Origin: Saprospiraceae bacterium
GTDB taxonomy: Bacteria; Bacteroidota; Bacteroidia; Chitinophagales; Saprospiraceae
Assembly (NCBI GenBank): GCA_026996805.1
Contig: JALWKB010000230.1
Location: 1-32,312 of the forward strand
DNA: 32,312 bases
Direction of reading: 5' to 3'
Shown here: positions 18,536-27,076 of the stretch, in pieces
Layout of the letters: each line of letters begins with the position of its first letter
Numbering within the stretch: the stretch's first letter is position 1
Position numbers and translations under genes: made by a program
Notes under the pieces: generated by a model
What the model saw: only the letters and a program-made list of their open reading frames with translations
Told to the model about the DNA's origin: nothing
Databases searched by the model: none

Positions 18536-18801
18536 CCCTTCGCTCAACCGACACACCCCACGGCCCTTACGCCTAAATCGCGTACTCTTGCCTTCAACGC
18601 TCGTGAGAAGAGCTCCTGCACCTCGAGCAAAAACCCTGTGGACATCACCTAACTTGCCCATCCTCCGACAAGTGGATTCCGTATACCTGTGGAGCTCACA
18701 GTAGGACCCAAAATCAATTTGTTGCAATTGCAACTATTTTGCAATTCATGACAAATTTGCTACCGCTCGTCGAAAAAGTATGCGCATTGATGACATATCC
18801 C

Positions 18802-18832
18802 TTGCATCTTTAGCACAGCGCCCAAATATTTG
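18802..18832 (+). promoter_or_regulatory. Promoter of the first T9SS/S74 cassette
   Basis: TTG (18802-18804), 20 bases, then AATATTTG (18825-18832), one mismatch from TAnnTTTG. The same TTG-N20-AATCTTTG layout occurs before the cassette at 31919, inside a longer conserved block, which makes chance unlikely. A transcript would start about 50-60 bases before ATG 18894. Confidence 0.6.
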
Positions 18833-18876
18833 CATTGACGAACTCTTGATAATTGCAGGTATGTTGCGAGTATGGG

Positions 18877-18884
18877 TATAAAAT
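18877..18884 (+). promoter_or_regulatory. TATAAAAT translation-start element, cassette 1
   Basis: TATAAAAT ends nine bases before ATG 18894. The same element stands nine to ten bases before the starts at 22720, 26546 and 31919, replacing a Shine-Dalgarno site. Confidence 0.5.
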
Positions 18885-18893
18885 GGTAGTACC

Positions 18894-19412
18894 ATGATTG
18901 CTCTACTCCGGCGATCTACGATTTTCATGGGTTTGTCCACTTGGCTTTTACTTCATGCCACATTGGGAAATGCCCAATTCGCCGTCTTGCCCATCGGCGG
19001 CGATGCTACTGGTCCAGACGGATCAGCTTCCTACTCCGTCGGACTGCCCGCCTACCAACACTACCGCAGCGCCATCCTCTACGTACAGGAAGGCGTTCAA
19101 CAGCCCAATCTCCCCCGCAACACGCGCACGGCCACTCCCGCAGCCATCCCCCTACAACTCTATCCCAACCCCGCTGCGGAACAGCTCTTCCTGCACTTTC
19201 CCAGCGATGCACCCGAAGGGCTCCACTACCGCATCATCGACACCCGAGGACGCACCGTCCAAGTGGGGCGACTGTCCCACACTGCCGCTATTCCCTCCAT
19301 CGACCTGCGCGCACTGCCCAATGGGCTGTACCTATTGCAGATCTACCGCCTACAAAAGGGGCTGCCATCTGCGATTTCATACCACAGCTTCATCAAACAA
19401 CTGGGACAATGA
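18894..19412 (+). CDS. T9SS type A sorting-domain protein, cassette 1
   Basis: 172 aa. A signal peptide (to about residue 27, GNAQ) is followed by a short domain VLPIGGDATGPDGSASYSVG...VQEGVQQP (28-75). The C-terminal type A sorting domain starts at about residue 88 (LQLYPNPAAEQL...YRIIDTRGRTVQ...IDLRALPNGLYLLQIY). The T9SS moves such proteins across the outer membrane and usually attaches them to the surface. GGxATGxxGSxSYSVG...QGVQQP proteins are common in Bacteroidota, with no known function. The gene ends 26 bases before the 1020-aa S74 gene, so the two are probably co-transcribed. Four paralogues lie in this window. Confidence 0.9.
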   Translation: MIALLRRSTIFMGLSTWLLLHATLGNAQFAVLPIGGDATGPDGSASYSVGLPAYQHYRSAILYVQEGVQQPNLPRNTRTATPAAIPLQLYPNPAAEQLFLHFPSDAPEGLHYRIIDTRGRTVQVGRLSHTAAIPSIDLRALPNGLYLLQIYRLQKGLPSAISYHSFIKQLGQ

Positions 19413-19438
19413 CCTCAAAAACATAAAAACCTACAGCT

Positions 19439-22400
19439 ATGAAAACAATCACTACACTTTTCGGATGTGTATTCTGCGCAGTGCTTTGCACCTTGAATCT
19501 CACGGCTCAGGTGCCCGACAAGATGAGCTATCAGGCCGTCTTGCGCGACGCCTCCAACCGGCTACTCGTCAACCAGACGGTGGGCATACGTGTGTCCATC
19601 CTACAGGATGCCCCCAACGGCCGCGAAGTCTTCGTCGAAACCCACACCGCCACCACCAACGACAACGGCTTGGTGACCATCGAAATCGGCGGTGGCAACC
19701 GTATCCTCGGTAGGCTCCTCGCCATACCGTGGGCCAATGCCGCTTACTTCCTCAAAGTCGAATGGGATCCCGACGGCGGCACCGACTACACGCTCAGCCA
19801 TACGGCCCAGCTCCTCAGTGTACCCTATGCCTTCCATGCCCGTACCGTCGAAATACCCGACGATGCCGATGCCGACCCCACCAATGAGTTTCAAACACTC
19901 ACCAAAAACGGCAACCTCATCATCCTCTCCAACGGCGGCAGCGTCGTCGACGAAGTCGATGATGCCGACCCCGATCCGCAAAACGAAATCCAAACACTCT
20001 CCAAAACGGGAAACACCATCACCCTCTCCAAAGGCGGCGGCAGCGTCGTCGATGCAGTCGATGATGCCGATGCCGACCCCAACAACGAGCTGCAGACACT
20101 CTCCATCAGCGGAGATCAGCTCAGCATCTCCGGTGGCAATACCGTCACCCTGCCCGACGCCGATCCCAACAACGAGCTGCAGACGCTCTCCATCAGCGGT
20201 GACCAGCTCAGCATCTCCAACGGCAACACCGTCACTCTACCCGATGCCGATCCCAACAACGAAATCCAGACCCTCTCCATTACGGGCGACCAGCTCTCCA
20301 TCTCCGACGGCAACACCGTCATCCTGCCCGATGGCGACGAGTTCAACGAAATACAAATGCTCTCCCGATCGGGCAACATCGTCACCCTCTCTCCCGATGG
20401 AGGTTTTGTCAGCATAGAAGACGACGACTCAGATCCCGCCAACGAGCTGCAGACGCTCTCCATCTCGGGCGACCAGCTCTCCATCTCCGACGGCAATACC
20501 GTCACTCTACCCGATGCCGATCCCAACAACGAAATACAAACCCTCTCCGTCAGCGGTGACCAGCTCTCCATCTCCGACGGCAACACCGTCACCCTACCCG
20601 ATGCCGACCCAAACAACGAAATACAGACCCTCTCCAAAGTGGGAAACACCATCACGCTCTCACACGGTGGCGGTAGTGTCACCGACGAGGTCGACGATGC
20701 CGATGCTGATCCCAACAACGAAATACAGACGCTTTCCGTCAGCGGCAACATGCTCACCATTAGCGGCGGCAACACTGTCACCCTACCCACCGGTGCAGAA
20801 AAGGTAGACGACCTGCTCGACGGCAATTCCGAGCCCGGAGGAGAGAGCGTCTTCATCGGCGAAAACGCCGGCGCCAACGACGACGAAACCGACAACTACA
20901 ACACCGGCATGGGTTTCAATGCCTTGACGAGCAACACCTCCGGTGAATTCAACGCCGCCTTTGGCGCTTATGCATTGCAGTCCAACACCACCGGAAATAG
21001 AAATACCTCCTTCGGTTACAGAGCAATGGTCAATAACACTACGGGTGTCGACAATGTCGCTGTCGGTGTACACGCCCTTCGATCAAACACTACCGGCTCA
21101 TTCAATGTCGCCCTTGGCCCTTACGCCCTATGGCTCAACACCGACCGATCCGAATTAGTCGCTATAGGTTACAATGCACTGTACAACAACGGTACAGGGG
21201 CTATTTTAGCACATCAAGCAACAGAAAATACCGCCGTAGGAGCACATGCTCTCAGGGAAAATACGACCGGATACTACAATACCGCCATAGGTAGCTACGC
21301 CCTGTATTCCAACACAACAGGATCTCAAAACACTGCCATAGGTACAAGAGCCCTGTATTCCAACACAATAGGATATAATAATACCGCCATAGGTAGAGAC
21401 GCTATGTATTTCAACACAACAGGATCTCAAAACACTGCCTTAGGTAGAAGAGCCCTGTATTCCAACACAACAGGATATAATAATACCGCCATAGGTAGAG
21501 ACGCCATGTATTTCAACACAACAGGATATCAAAACACTGCCTTAGGTAGAAGAGCCCTGTATTCCAACACAACAGGATCTAATAATACCGCCATAGGTAG
21601 AGACGCCATGTATGACAACACAACTGGAATTGATAACACTGCCGTAGGCAGAAGTGCTATGTTTAACAACATTTCAGGTGATTCCAACACTGCTGTAGGA
21701 ATGTTGGCATTATATGCCAACACCTTTGGAAAACTTAACACCGCACTTGGCAATAGTGCCCATTCTACCTGCGACAACTGCAATAACTCCACCGGCATCG
21801 GCTACAATGCCAGTCCCACCCTCTCCAACCGCATACACATCGGCAATACCGCCATCACATGGATAGGCGGGGAAGTCACATGGTCTACTTATTCCGATCG
21901 GCGATTTAAGCGCAACATCAGCGACGACGTCCACGGCCTCGACTTCATCCTCCGACTGCGACCCGTCACCTACTACATCGACAAAGACCTCCAAGACTCC
22001 CTCATGGGCGTGGTTGACAACGCCGACTACCCCGAAAAGTACGACATCGAAAAGATCAAGTTCTCCGGCTTCCTCGCCCAAGAAGTCGAAGCCGCCGCCC
22101 AAGCCGTGGGATACGACTTCAGCGGCCTCACTAGACCTAAACACGACAGAGATCTCTACTCCCTCTCCTACGCCTCCTTCGTCGTGCCCCTCGTCAAAGC
22201 CGTCCAGGAACAACAAGCACTCATCCAGCGGCAACAAGACCTCATCGCCACACTGCAAGAAAAAAATGAAGGCCTAAACGCACAGGTCAAAGCACATGAG
22301 GATAAAATAGCTACTCTTTTACACAAAAAGGAGGCGCTTGACGCTGAAGTTCAGTTTCTCAAGGAGCAAAACCAACAACAACAGCAGTGGCTCCAACAGC

Positions 22401-22501
22401 TGGCACTACAAGTCCAACAGCTCAAAGCCGAACTCGCCCAACAGCGCTCATCGCAGCAAAACAACTCGACAACAGCACAGCAGTACAATCAACAACCGTA
22501 A
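19439..22501 (+). CDS. Secreted S74 tail-fibre-type autochaperone protein, cassette 1
   Basis: 1020 aa. Order: signal peptide (to about 24); an N-terminal domain (VPDKMSYQAVLRDASNRLL...), probably a beta-sandwich; ten NE(I/L/F)Q(T/M)L repeats (about 145-450) such as DADPNNELQTLSISGDQLS; about seventeen YadA-head-like 17-residue repeats, N-T-A-x-G-x-x-A-x-x-x-N-T-T-G (about 488-797); an S74 intramolecular chaperone domain from Ser819; and a Gln-rich coiled coil (about 930-1020). In S74 domains of phage tail spikes and MYRF a Ser-Lys dyad five residues apart drives self-cleavage after trimer folding; here it is SDRRFK (Ser819, Lys824). The protein is likely a trimeric surface fibre or adhesin, not a phage protein, since it has a signal peptide. 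It is nearly identical to the gene at 23265. Confidence 0.9.
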   Translation: MKTITTLFGCVFCAVLCTLNLTAQVPDKMSYQAVLRDASNRLLVNQTVGIRVSILQDAPNGREVFVETHTATTNDNGLVTIEIGGGNRILGRLLAIPWANAAYFLKVEWDPDGGTDYTLSHTAQLLSVPYAFHARTVEIPDDADADPTNEFQTLTKNGNLIILSNGGSVVDEVDDADPDPQNEIQTLSKTGNTITLSKGGGSVVDAVDDADADPNNELQTLSISGDQLSISGGNTVTLPDADPNNELQTLSISGDQLSISNGNTVTLPDADPNNEIQTLSITGDQLSISDGNTVILPDGDEFNEIQMLSRSGNIVTLSPDGGFVSIEDDDSDPANELQTLSISGDQLSISDGNTVTLPDADPNNEIQTLSVSGDQLSISDGNTVTLPDADPNNEIQTLSKVGNTITLSHGGGSVTDEVDDADADPNNEIQTLSVSGNMLTISGGNTVTLPTGAEKVDDLLDGNSEPGGESVFIGENAGANDDETDNYNTGMGFNALTSNTSGEFNAAFGAYALQSNTTGNRNTSFGYRAMVNNTTGVDNVAVGVHALRSNTTGSFNVALGPYALWLNTDRSELVAIGYNALYNNGTGAILAHQATENTAVGAHALRENTTGYYNTAIGSYALYSNTTGSQNTAIGTRALYSNTIGYNNTAIGRDAMYFNTTGSQNTALGRRALYSNTTGYNNTAIGRDAMYFNTTGYQNTALGRRALYSNTTGSNNTAIGRDAMYDNTTGIDNTAVGRSAMFNNISGDSNTAVGMLALYANTFGKLNTALGNSAHSTCDNCNNSTGIGYNASPTLSNRIHIGNTAITWIGGEVTWSTYSDRRFKRNISDDVHGLDFILRLRPVTYYIDKDLQDSLMGVVDNADYPEKYDIEKIKFSGFLAQEVEAAAQAVGYDFSGLTRPKHDRDLYSLSYASFVVPLVKAVQEQQALIQRQQDLIATLQEKNEGLNAQVKAHEDKIATLLHKKEALDAEVQFLKEQNQQQQQWLQQLALQVQQLKAELAQQRSSQQNNSTTAQQYNQQP
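21278..21634 (+). repeat. 51-bp coding repeats (YadA-like), left copy
   Basis: Seven consecutive 51-base units encode 17-residue repeats (NTAIGRDAMYFNTTGSQ type). Alternate units are most alike, giving a 102-base period (RDAMYF / RRALYS pairs). These units are visibly less GC-rich than the flanking parts of the same gene. The near-identity would allow length change by slippage or recombination. Confidence 0.75.
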
Positions 22502-22585
22502 ATGGTCCGCCTCATGCCATCAGCACATCCAAAAGATAGAGCTTTGTACCAACCTATGCCAAGCCACACCACACAGACCGACCTC

Positions 22586-22612
22586 GGAAGGGGAGTGCTC
22601 AGCTCCCCTTCC
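22586..22612 (+). terminator. Hairpin after S74 gene, cassette 1
   Basis: Perfect 10-bp stem GGAAGGGGAG / CTCCCCTTCC with a 7-base loop, 84 bases after the S74 stop. It is followed by a C/T-rich stretch (CACCCCTCTTTT), not a pure T-run. It is a probable transcription terminator or 3' end stabiliser. Confidence 0.6.
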
Positions 22613-22701
22613 ACCCCTCTTTTCACCTATACCACTAATCACAAAAACCCTGAAAAGATCTACGACATAGAGGCAAACATGAAGGATAACTTTTACAATG
22701 G

Positions 22702-22709
22702 TATAAAAT
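22702..22709 (+). promoter_or_regulatory. TATAAAAT translation-start element, cassette 2
   Basis: TATAAAAT ends ten bases before ATG 22720. A weak -7-like TAACTTTT (22687-22694) lies 7 bases upstream, so transcripts could begin close to this element. Confidence 0.5.
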
Positions 22710-22719
22710 CGTTGGCACT

Positions 22720-23238
22720 ATGATTGCACGACTCTTGAAACACTTCCAACACGCACTTTGGTTTGCGGGGATAACTTTCTTCGTTCATCCATCCTCCGCC
22801 CAATTCGCCGTCTTGCCCATCGGCGGAGATGCTTCCGGGCCAGACGGATCAGCTTCCTACTCCGTCGGACTGCCCGCCTACCAACACTACCGCAGCGCCA
22901 TCCTCTACGTCCAGGAAGGCGTTCAACAGCCCAATCTCCCCCGCAGCACGCGCACGGCCACTCCCGCAGCCATCCCCCTACAACTCTATCCCAACCCCGC
23001 TACGGAACAGCTCTTCCTGCACTTTCCCAGCGATGCTCCCGAAGGGCTTCACTACCGCATCATCGACACCCGAGGACGCACCGTCCAAGCGGGGCGACTG
23101 TCCCATACTTCCGCTACTCCCTCCATCGACCTGCGCACACTGCCCAATGGGCTGTACCAATTGCAGGTCTACCGCCTACAAAAGGGCCGGTCATCTGCGA
23201 TTTCATACCACAGCTTCATCAAACAACTGGGACAATGA
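22720..23238 (+). CDS. T9SS type A sorting-domain protein, cassette 2
   Basis: 172 aa, same plan as the cassette 1 protein: signal peptide (MIARLLKHFQHAL...SSAQ), GGDASGPDGSASYSVG domain, QEGVQQP, then the sorting domain (LQLYPNPATEQL...RIIDTRGRTVQ...LPNGLYQLQVY). It looks like a mosaic. The first 18 residues match the cassette 3 gene; the signal end (FFVHPSSAQ) and PATEQ match the right-edge gene; the middle (HFPSDAPEG) and end (SYHSFIKQLGQ) match cassette 1. It lies 26 bases before the second 1020-aa S74 gene. Confidence 0.9.
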   Translation: MIARLLKHFQHALWFAGITFFVHPSSAQFAVLPIGGDASGPDGSASYSVGLPAYQHYRSAILYVQEGVQQPNLPRSTRTATPAAIPLQLYPNPATEQLFLHFPSDAPEGLHYRIIDTRGRTVQAGRLSHTSATPSIDLRTLPNGLYQLQVYRLQKGRSSAISYHSFIKQLGQ

Positions 23239-23264
23239 CCTCAAAAACATAAAAACATACAGCT

Positions 23265-26200
23265 ATGAAAACAATCACTACACTTTTCGGATGTGTATTC
23301 TGCGCAGTGCTTTGCACCTTGAGTCTCACGGCTCAGGTGCCCGACAAGATGAGCTATCAGGCCGTCTTGCGCGACGCCTCCAACCGGCTACTCGTCAACC
23401 AGACGGTGGGCATACGTGTGTCCATCCTACAGGATGCCCCCAACGGCCGCGAAGTCTTCGTCGAAACCCACACCGCCACCACCAACGACAACGGCTTGGT
23501 GACCATCGAAATCGGCGGTGGCAACCGTATCCTCGGTAGGCTCCTCGCCATACCGTGGGCCAATGCCGCTTACTTCCTCAAAGTCGAATGGGATCCCGAC
23601 GGCGGCACCGACTACACGCTCAGCCATACGGCCCAGCTCCTCAGTGTACCCTATGCCTTCCATGCCCGTACCGTCGAAATACCCGACGATGCCGATGCCG
23701 ACCCCACCAATGAGTTTCAAACACTCACCAAAAACGGCAACCTCATCATCCTCTCCAACGGCGGCAGCGTCGTCGACGAAGTCGATGATGCCGACCCCGA
23801 TCCGCAAAACGAAATCCAAACACTCTCCAAAACGGGAAACACCATCACCCTCTCCAAAGGCGGCGGCAGCGTCGTCGATGCAGTCGATGATGCCGATGCC
23901 GACCCCAACAACGAGCTGCAGACACTCTCCATCAGCGGAGATCAGCTCAGCATCTCCGGTGGCAATACCGTCACCCTGCCCGACGCCGATCCCAACAACG
24001 AGCTGCAGACGCTCTCCATCAGCGGTGACCAGCTCAGCATCTCCAACGGCAACACCGTCACTCTACCCGATGCCGATCCCAACAACGAAATCCAGACCCT
24101 CTCCATTACGGGCGACCAGCTCTCCATCTCCGACGGCAACACCGTCATCCTGCCCGATGGCGACGAGTTCAACGAAATACAAATGCTCTCCCGATCGGGC
24201 AACATCGTCACCCTCTCTCCCGATGGAGGTTTTGTCAGCATAGAAGACGACGACTCAGATCCCGCCAACGAGCTGCAGACGCTCTCCATCTCGGGCGACC
24301 AGCTCTCCATCTCCGACGGCAATACCGTCACTCTACCCGATGCCGATCCCAACAACGAAATACAAACCCTCTCCGTCAGCGGTGACCAGCTCTCCATCTC
24401 CGACGGCAACACCGTCACCCTACCCGATGCCGACCCAAACAACGAAATACAGACCCTCTCCAAAGTGGGAAACACCATCACGCTCTCACACGGTGGCGGT
24501 AGTGTCACCGACGAGGTCGACGATGCCGATGCTGATCCCAACAACGAAATACAGACGCTTTCCGTCAGCGGCAACATGCTCACCATTAGCGGCGGCAACA
24601 CTGTCACCCTACCCACCGGTGCAGAAAAGGTAGACGACCTGCTCGACGGCAATTCCGAGCCCGGAGGAGAGAGCGTCTTCATCGGCGAAAACGCCGGCGC
24701 CAACGACGACGAAACCGACAACTACAACACCGGCATGGGTTTCAATGCCTTGACGAGCAACACCTCCGGTGAATTCAACGCCGCCTTTGGCGCTTATGCA
24801 TTGCAGTCCAACACCACCGGAAATAGAAATACCTCCTTCGGTTACAGAGCAATGGTCAATAACACTACGGGTGTCGACAATGTCGCTGTCGGTGTACACG
24901 CCCTTCGATCAAACACTACCGGCTCATTCAATGTCGCCCTTGGCCCTTACGCCCTATGGCTCAACACCGACCGATCCGAATTAGTCGCTATAGGTTACAA
25001 TGCACTGTACAACAACGGTACAGGGGCTATTTTAGCACATCAAGCAACAGAAAATACCGCCGTAGGAGCACATGCTCTCAGGGAAAATACGACCGGATAC
25101 TACAATACCGCCATAGGTAGCTACGCCCTGTATTCCAACACAACAGGATCTCAAAACACTGCCATAGGTACAAGAGCCCTGTATTCCAACACAATAGGAT
25201 ATAATAATACCGCCATAGGTAGAGACGCTATGTATTTCAACACAACAGGATCTCAAAACACTGCCTTAGGTAGAAGAGCCCTGTATTCCAACACAACAGG
25301 ATATAATAATACCGCCATAGGTAGAGACGCCATGTATTTCAACACAACAGGATATCAAAACACTGCCTTAGGTAGAAGAGCCCTGTATTCCAACACAACA
25401 GGATCTAATAATACCGCCATAGGTAGAGACGCCATGTATGACAACACAACTGGAATTGATAACACTGCCGTAGGCAGAAGTGCTATGTTTAACAACATTT
25501 CAGGTGATTCCAACACTGCTGTAGGAATGTTGGCATTATATGCCAACACCTTTGGAAAACTTAACACCGCACTTGGCAATAGTGCCCATTCTACCTGCGA
25601 CAACTGCAATAACTCCACCGGCATCGGCTACAATGCCAGTCCCACCCTCTCCAACCGCATACACATCGGCAATACCGCCATCACATGGATAGGCGGGGAA
25701 GTCACATGGTCTACTTATTCCGATCGGCGATTTAAGCGCAACATCAGCGACGACGTCCACGGCCTCGACTTCATCCTCCGACTGCGACCCGTCACCTACT
25801 ACATCGACAAAGACCTCCAAGACTCCCTCATGGGCGTGGTTGACAACGCCGACTACCCCGAAAAGTACGACATCGAAAAGATCAAGTTCTCCGGCTTCCT
25901 CGCCCAAGAAGTCGAAGCCGCCGCCCAAGCCGTGGGATACGACTTCAGCGGCCTCACTAGACCTAAACACGACAGAGATCTCTACTCCCTCTCCTACGCC
26001 TCCTTCGTCGTGCCCCTCGTCAAAGCCGTCCAGGAACAACAAGCACTCATCCAGCGGCAACAAGACCTCATCGCCACACTGCAAGAAAAAAATGAAGGCC
26101 TAAACGCACAGGTCAAAGCACATGAGGATAAAATAGCTACTCTTTTACACAAAAAGGAGGCGCTTGACGCTGAAGTTCAGTTTCTCAAGGAGCAAAACCA

Positions 26201-26327
26201 ACAACAACAGCAGTGGCTCCAACAGCTGGCACTACAAGTCCAACAGCTCAAAGCCGAACTCGCCCAACAGCGCTCATCGCAGCAAAACAACTCGACAACA
26301 GCACAGCAGTACAATCAACAACCGTAA
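23265..26327 (+). CDS. Secreted S74 tail-fibre-type autochaperone protein, cassette 2
   Basis: 1020 aa, differing from the gene at 19439 at one residue in the signal peptide region (Ser for Asn at position 20, as in the cassette 3 protein). Domain order, the ten NE-QTL repeats, YadA-like repeats, S74 dyad Ser819/Lys824 and coiled-coil tail are the same. Keeping two nearly identical 3-kb genes in tandem implies very recent duplication or continuing gene conversion. It may raise dosage of the fibre protein or serve as a recombination partner. Confidence 0.9.
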   Translation: MKTITTLFGCVFCAVLCTLSLTAQVPDKMSYQAVLRDASNRLLVNQTVGIRVSILQDAPNGREVFVETHTATTNDNGLVTIEIGGGNRILGRLLAIPWANAAYFLKVEWDPDGGTDYTLSHTAQLLSVPYAFHARTVEIPDDADADPTNEFQTLTKNGNLIILSNGGSVVDEVDDADPDPQNEIQTLSKTGNTITLSKGGGSVVDAVDDADADPNNELQTLSISGDQLSISGGNTVTLPDADPNNELQTLSISGDQLSISNGNTVTLPDADPNNEIQTLSITGDQLSISDGNTVILPDGDEFNEIQMLSRSGNIVTLSPDGGFVSIEDDDSDPANELQTLSISGDQLSISDGNTVTLPDADPNNEIQTLSVSGDQLSISDGNTVTLPDADPNNEIQTLSKVGNTITLSHGGGSVTDEVDDADADPNNEIQTLSVSGNMLTISGGNTVTLPTGAEKVDDLLDGNSEPGGESVFIGENAGANDDETDNYNTGMGFNALTSNTSGEFNAAFGAYALQSNTTGNRNTSFGYRAMVNNTTGVDNVAVGVHALRSNTTGSFNVALGPYALWLNTDRSELVAIGYNALYNNGTGAILAHQATENTAVGAHALRENTTGYYNTAIGSYALYSNTTGSQNTAIGTRALYSNTIGYNNTAIGRDAMYFNTTGSQNTALGRRALYSNTTGYNNTAIGRDAMYFNTTGYQNTALGRRALYSNTTGSNNTAIGRDAMYDNTTGIDNTAVGRSAMFNNISGDSNTAVGMLALYANTFGKLNTALGNSAHSTCDNCNNSTGIGYNASPTLSNRIHIGNTAITWIGGEVTWSTYSDRRFKRNISDDVHGLDFILRLRPVTYYIDKDLQDSLMGVVDNADYPEKYDIEKIKFSGFLAQEVEAAAQAVGYDFSGLTRPKHDRDLYSLSYASFVVPLVKAVQEQQALIQRQQDLIATLQEKNEGLNAQVKAHEDKIATLLHKKEALDAEVQFLKEQNQQQQQWLQQLALQVQQLKAELAQQRSSQQNNSTTAQQYNQQP
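25104..25460 (+). repeat. 51-bp coding repeats (YadA-like), right copy
   Basis: Same seven 51-base units as at 21278-21634, shifted by 3826 bases, inside the second 1020-aa gene. Unit number and order are unchanged between the two genes. Confidence 0.75.
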
Positions 26328-26411
26328 ATGGTCCGCCTCATGCCATCAGCACATCCAAAAGATAGAGCTTTGTACCAACCTATGCCAAGCCACACCACAC
26401 AGACCGACCTC

Positions 26412-26438
26412 GGAAGGGGAGTGCTCAGCTCCCCTTCC
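26412..26438 (+). terminator. Hairpin after S74 gene, cassette 2
   Basis: Copy of the 22586 hairpin: GGAAGGGGAG / CTCCCCTTCC, 7-base loop, inside the duplicated block. Confidence 0.6.
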
Positions 26439-26527
26439 ACCCCTCTTTTCACCTATACCACTAATCACAAAAACCCTGAAAAGATCTACGACATAGAGGC
26501 AAACATGAAGGATAACTTTTACAATGG

Positions 26528-26535
26528 TATAAAAT
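26528..26535 (+). promoter_or_regulatory. TATAAAAT translation-start element, cassette 3
   Basis: TATAAAAT ends ten bases before ATG 26546, inside the end of the duplicated block. Confidence 0.5.
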
Positions 26536-26545
26536 CGTTGGCACT

Positions 26546-27061
26546 ATGATTGCACGACTCTTGAAACACTTCCAACACGCGCTTTGGTTCGCGGGAATAA
26601 CCATTTTCACTCAACACGCCTCCGCCCAATTCGCCGTCTTGCCCATCGGCGGCGATGCTTCCGGGCCAGACGGATCAGCTTCCTACTCCGTCGGGCTGCC
26701 CGCCTACCAACACTACCGCAGCGCCATCCTCTACGTCCAGGAAGGCGTCCAGCAGCCCAATCTCCCCCGCAGCACGCGCACGGCCACTCCCGCAGCCATC
26801 TCCCTACAGCTCTATCCCAACCCCGCTGCGGAGCGGCTCTTCCTGCTCCTACCCAACGACATACCCGCAGGGCTCCACTACCGCATCATCGACTCCCGAG
26901 GACGCACCGTCCAAGCGGGGCGACTGTCCCATACTGCCGCTACTCCCTCCATCGACCTGCGCGCACTGCCCAATGGGCCGTACCAATTGCAGGTCTACAG
27001 CCTACAAAAGGGCCAGTCATCTCCGATTTCATCCCACAGCTTCATCGTACAAAGTCACTAA
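26546..27061 (+). CDS. T9SS type A sorting-domain protein, cassette 3
   Basis: 171 aa, paralogue of the cassette 1 and 2 proteins: signal peptide ending HASAQ, GGDASGPDGSASYSVG domain, QEGVQQP, and the type A sorting domain (LQLYPNPAAERL...RIIDSRGRTVQAG...LPNGPYQLQVY). The C-terminus differs (SSHSFIVQSH), and the middle LLLPNDIPAG is unique to this copy. It ends 15 bases before the 694-aa S74 gene, so it is very likely co-transcribed with it. Confidence 0.9.
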   Translation: MIARLLKHFQHALWFAGITIFTQHASAQFAVLPIGGDASGPDGSASYSVGLPAYQHYRSAILYVQEGVQQPNLPRSTRTATPAAISLQLYPNPAAERLFLLLPNDIPAGLHYRIIDSRGRTVQAGRLSHTAATPSIDLRALPNGPYQLQVYSLQKGQSSPISSHSFIVQSH

Positions 27062-27076
27062 TCAAAACGCTGAGCT

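Larger units (their letters stand above)
18536..18893. other. Intergenic leader of the T9SS/S74 array
   Basis: 358 bases without a gene; the minus-strand 124-aa ORF overlapping it is a shadow. The right part holds a conserved upstream block (18768-18804) also found, without gaps, before the cassette at the right edge (31799-31835), followed by a promoter-like pair and TATAAAAT. Confidence 0.5.
19432..22754 (+). repeat. Near-perfect tandem duplication, left copy
   Basis: This block matches 23258-26580 at an offset of 3826 bases. By eye I found one mismatch (A19497 versus G23323, Asn to Ser). Shadow ORFs in other frames translate identically in both copies, so silent sites are conserved too. 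The match starts after a mismatch at 19431 and ends before one at 22755. It covers the whole S74 gene, its terminator and the start of the next T9SS gene. Confidence 0.85.
23258..26580 (+). repeat. Near-perfect tandem duplication, right copy
   Basis: Partner of 19432-22754 at an offset of 3826 bases. Coverage by long reads would be needed to exclude an assembly duplication, but the flanking T9SS genes differ between the copies, which argues that the duplication is real. Confidence 0.85.

Noticed and set aside
21278-21634. CRISPR-like regularly spaced repeats
   Set aside because: The 51-base units are contiguous, in frame, and encode YadA-like protein repeats; there are no unique spacers and no cas genes.
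22502-22723. 73-aa ORF after each 1020-aa gene (also 26328-26549)
   Set aside because: It begins directly after the stop, runs through the hairpin and start element, and has no protein-like features; it repeats only because the DNA is duplicated.
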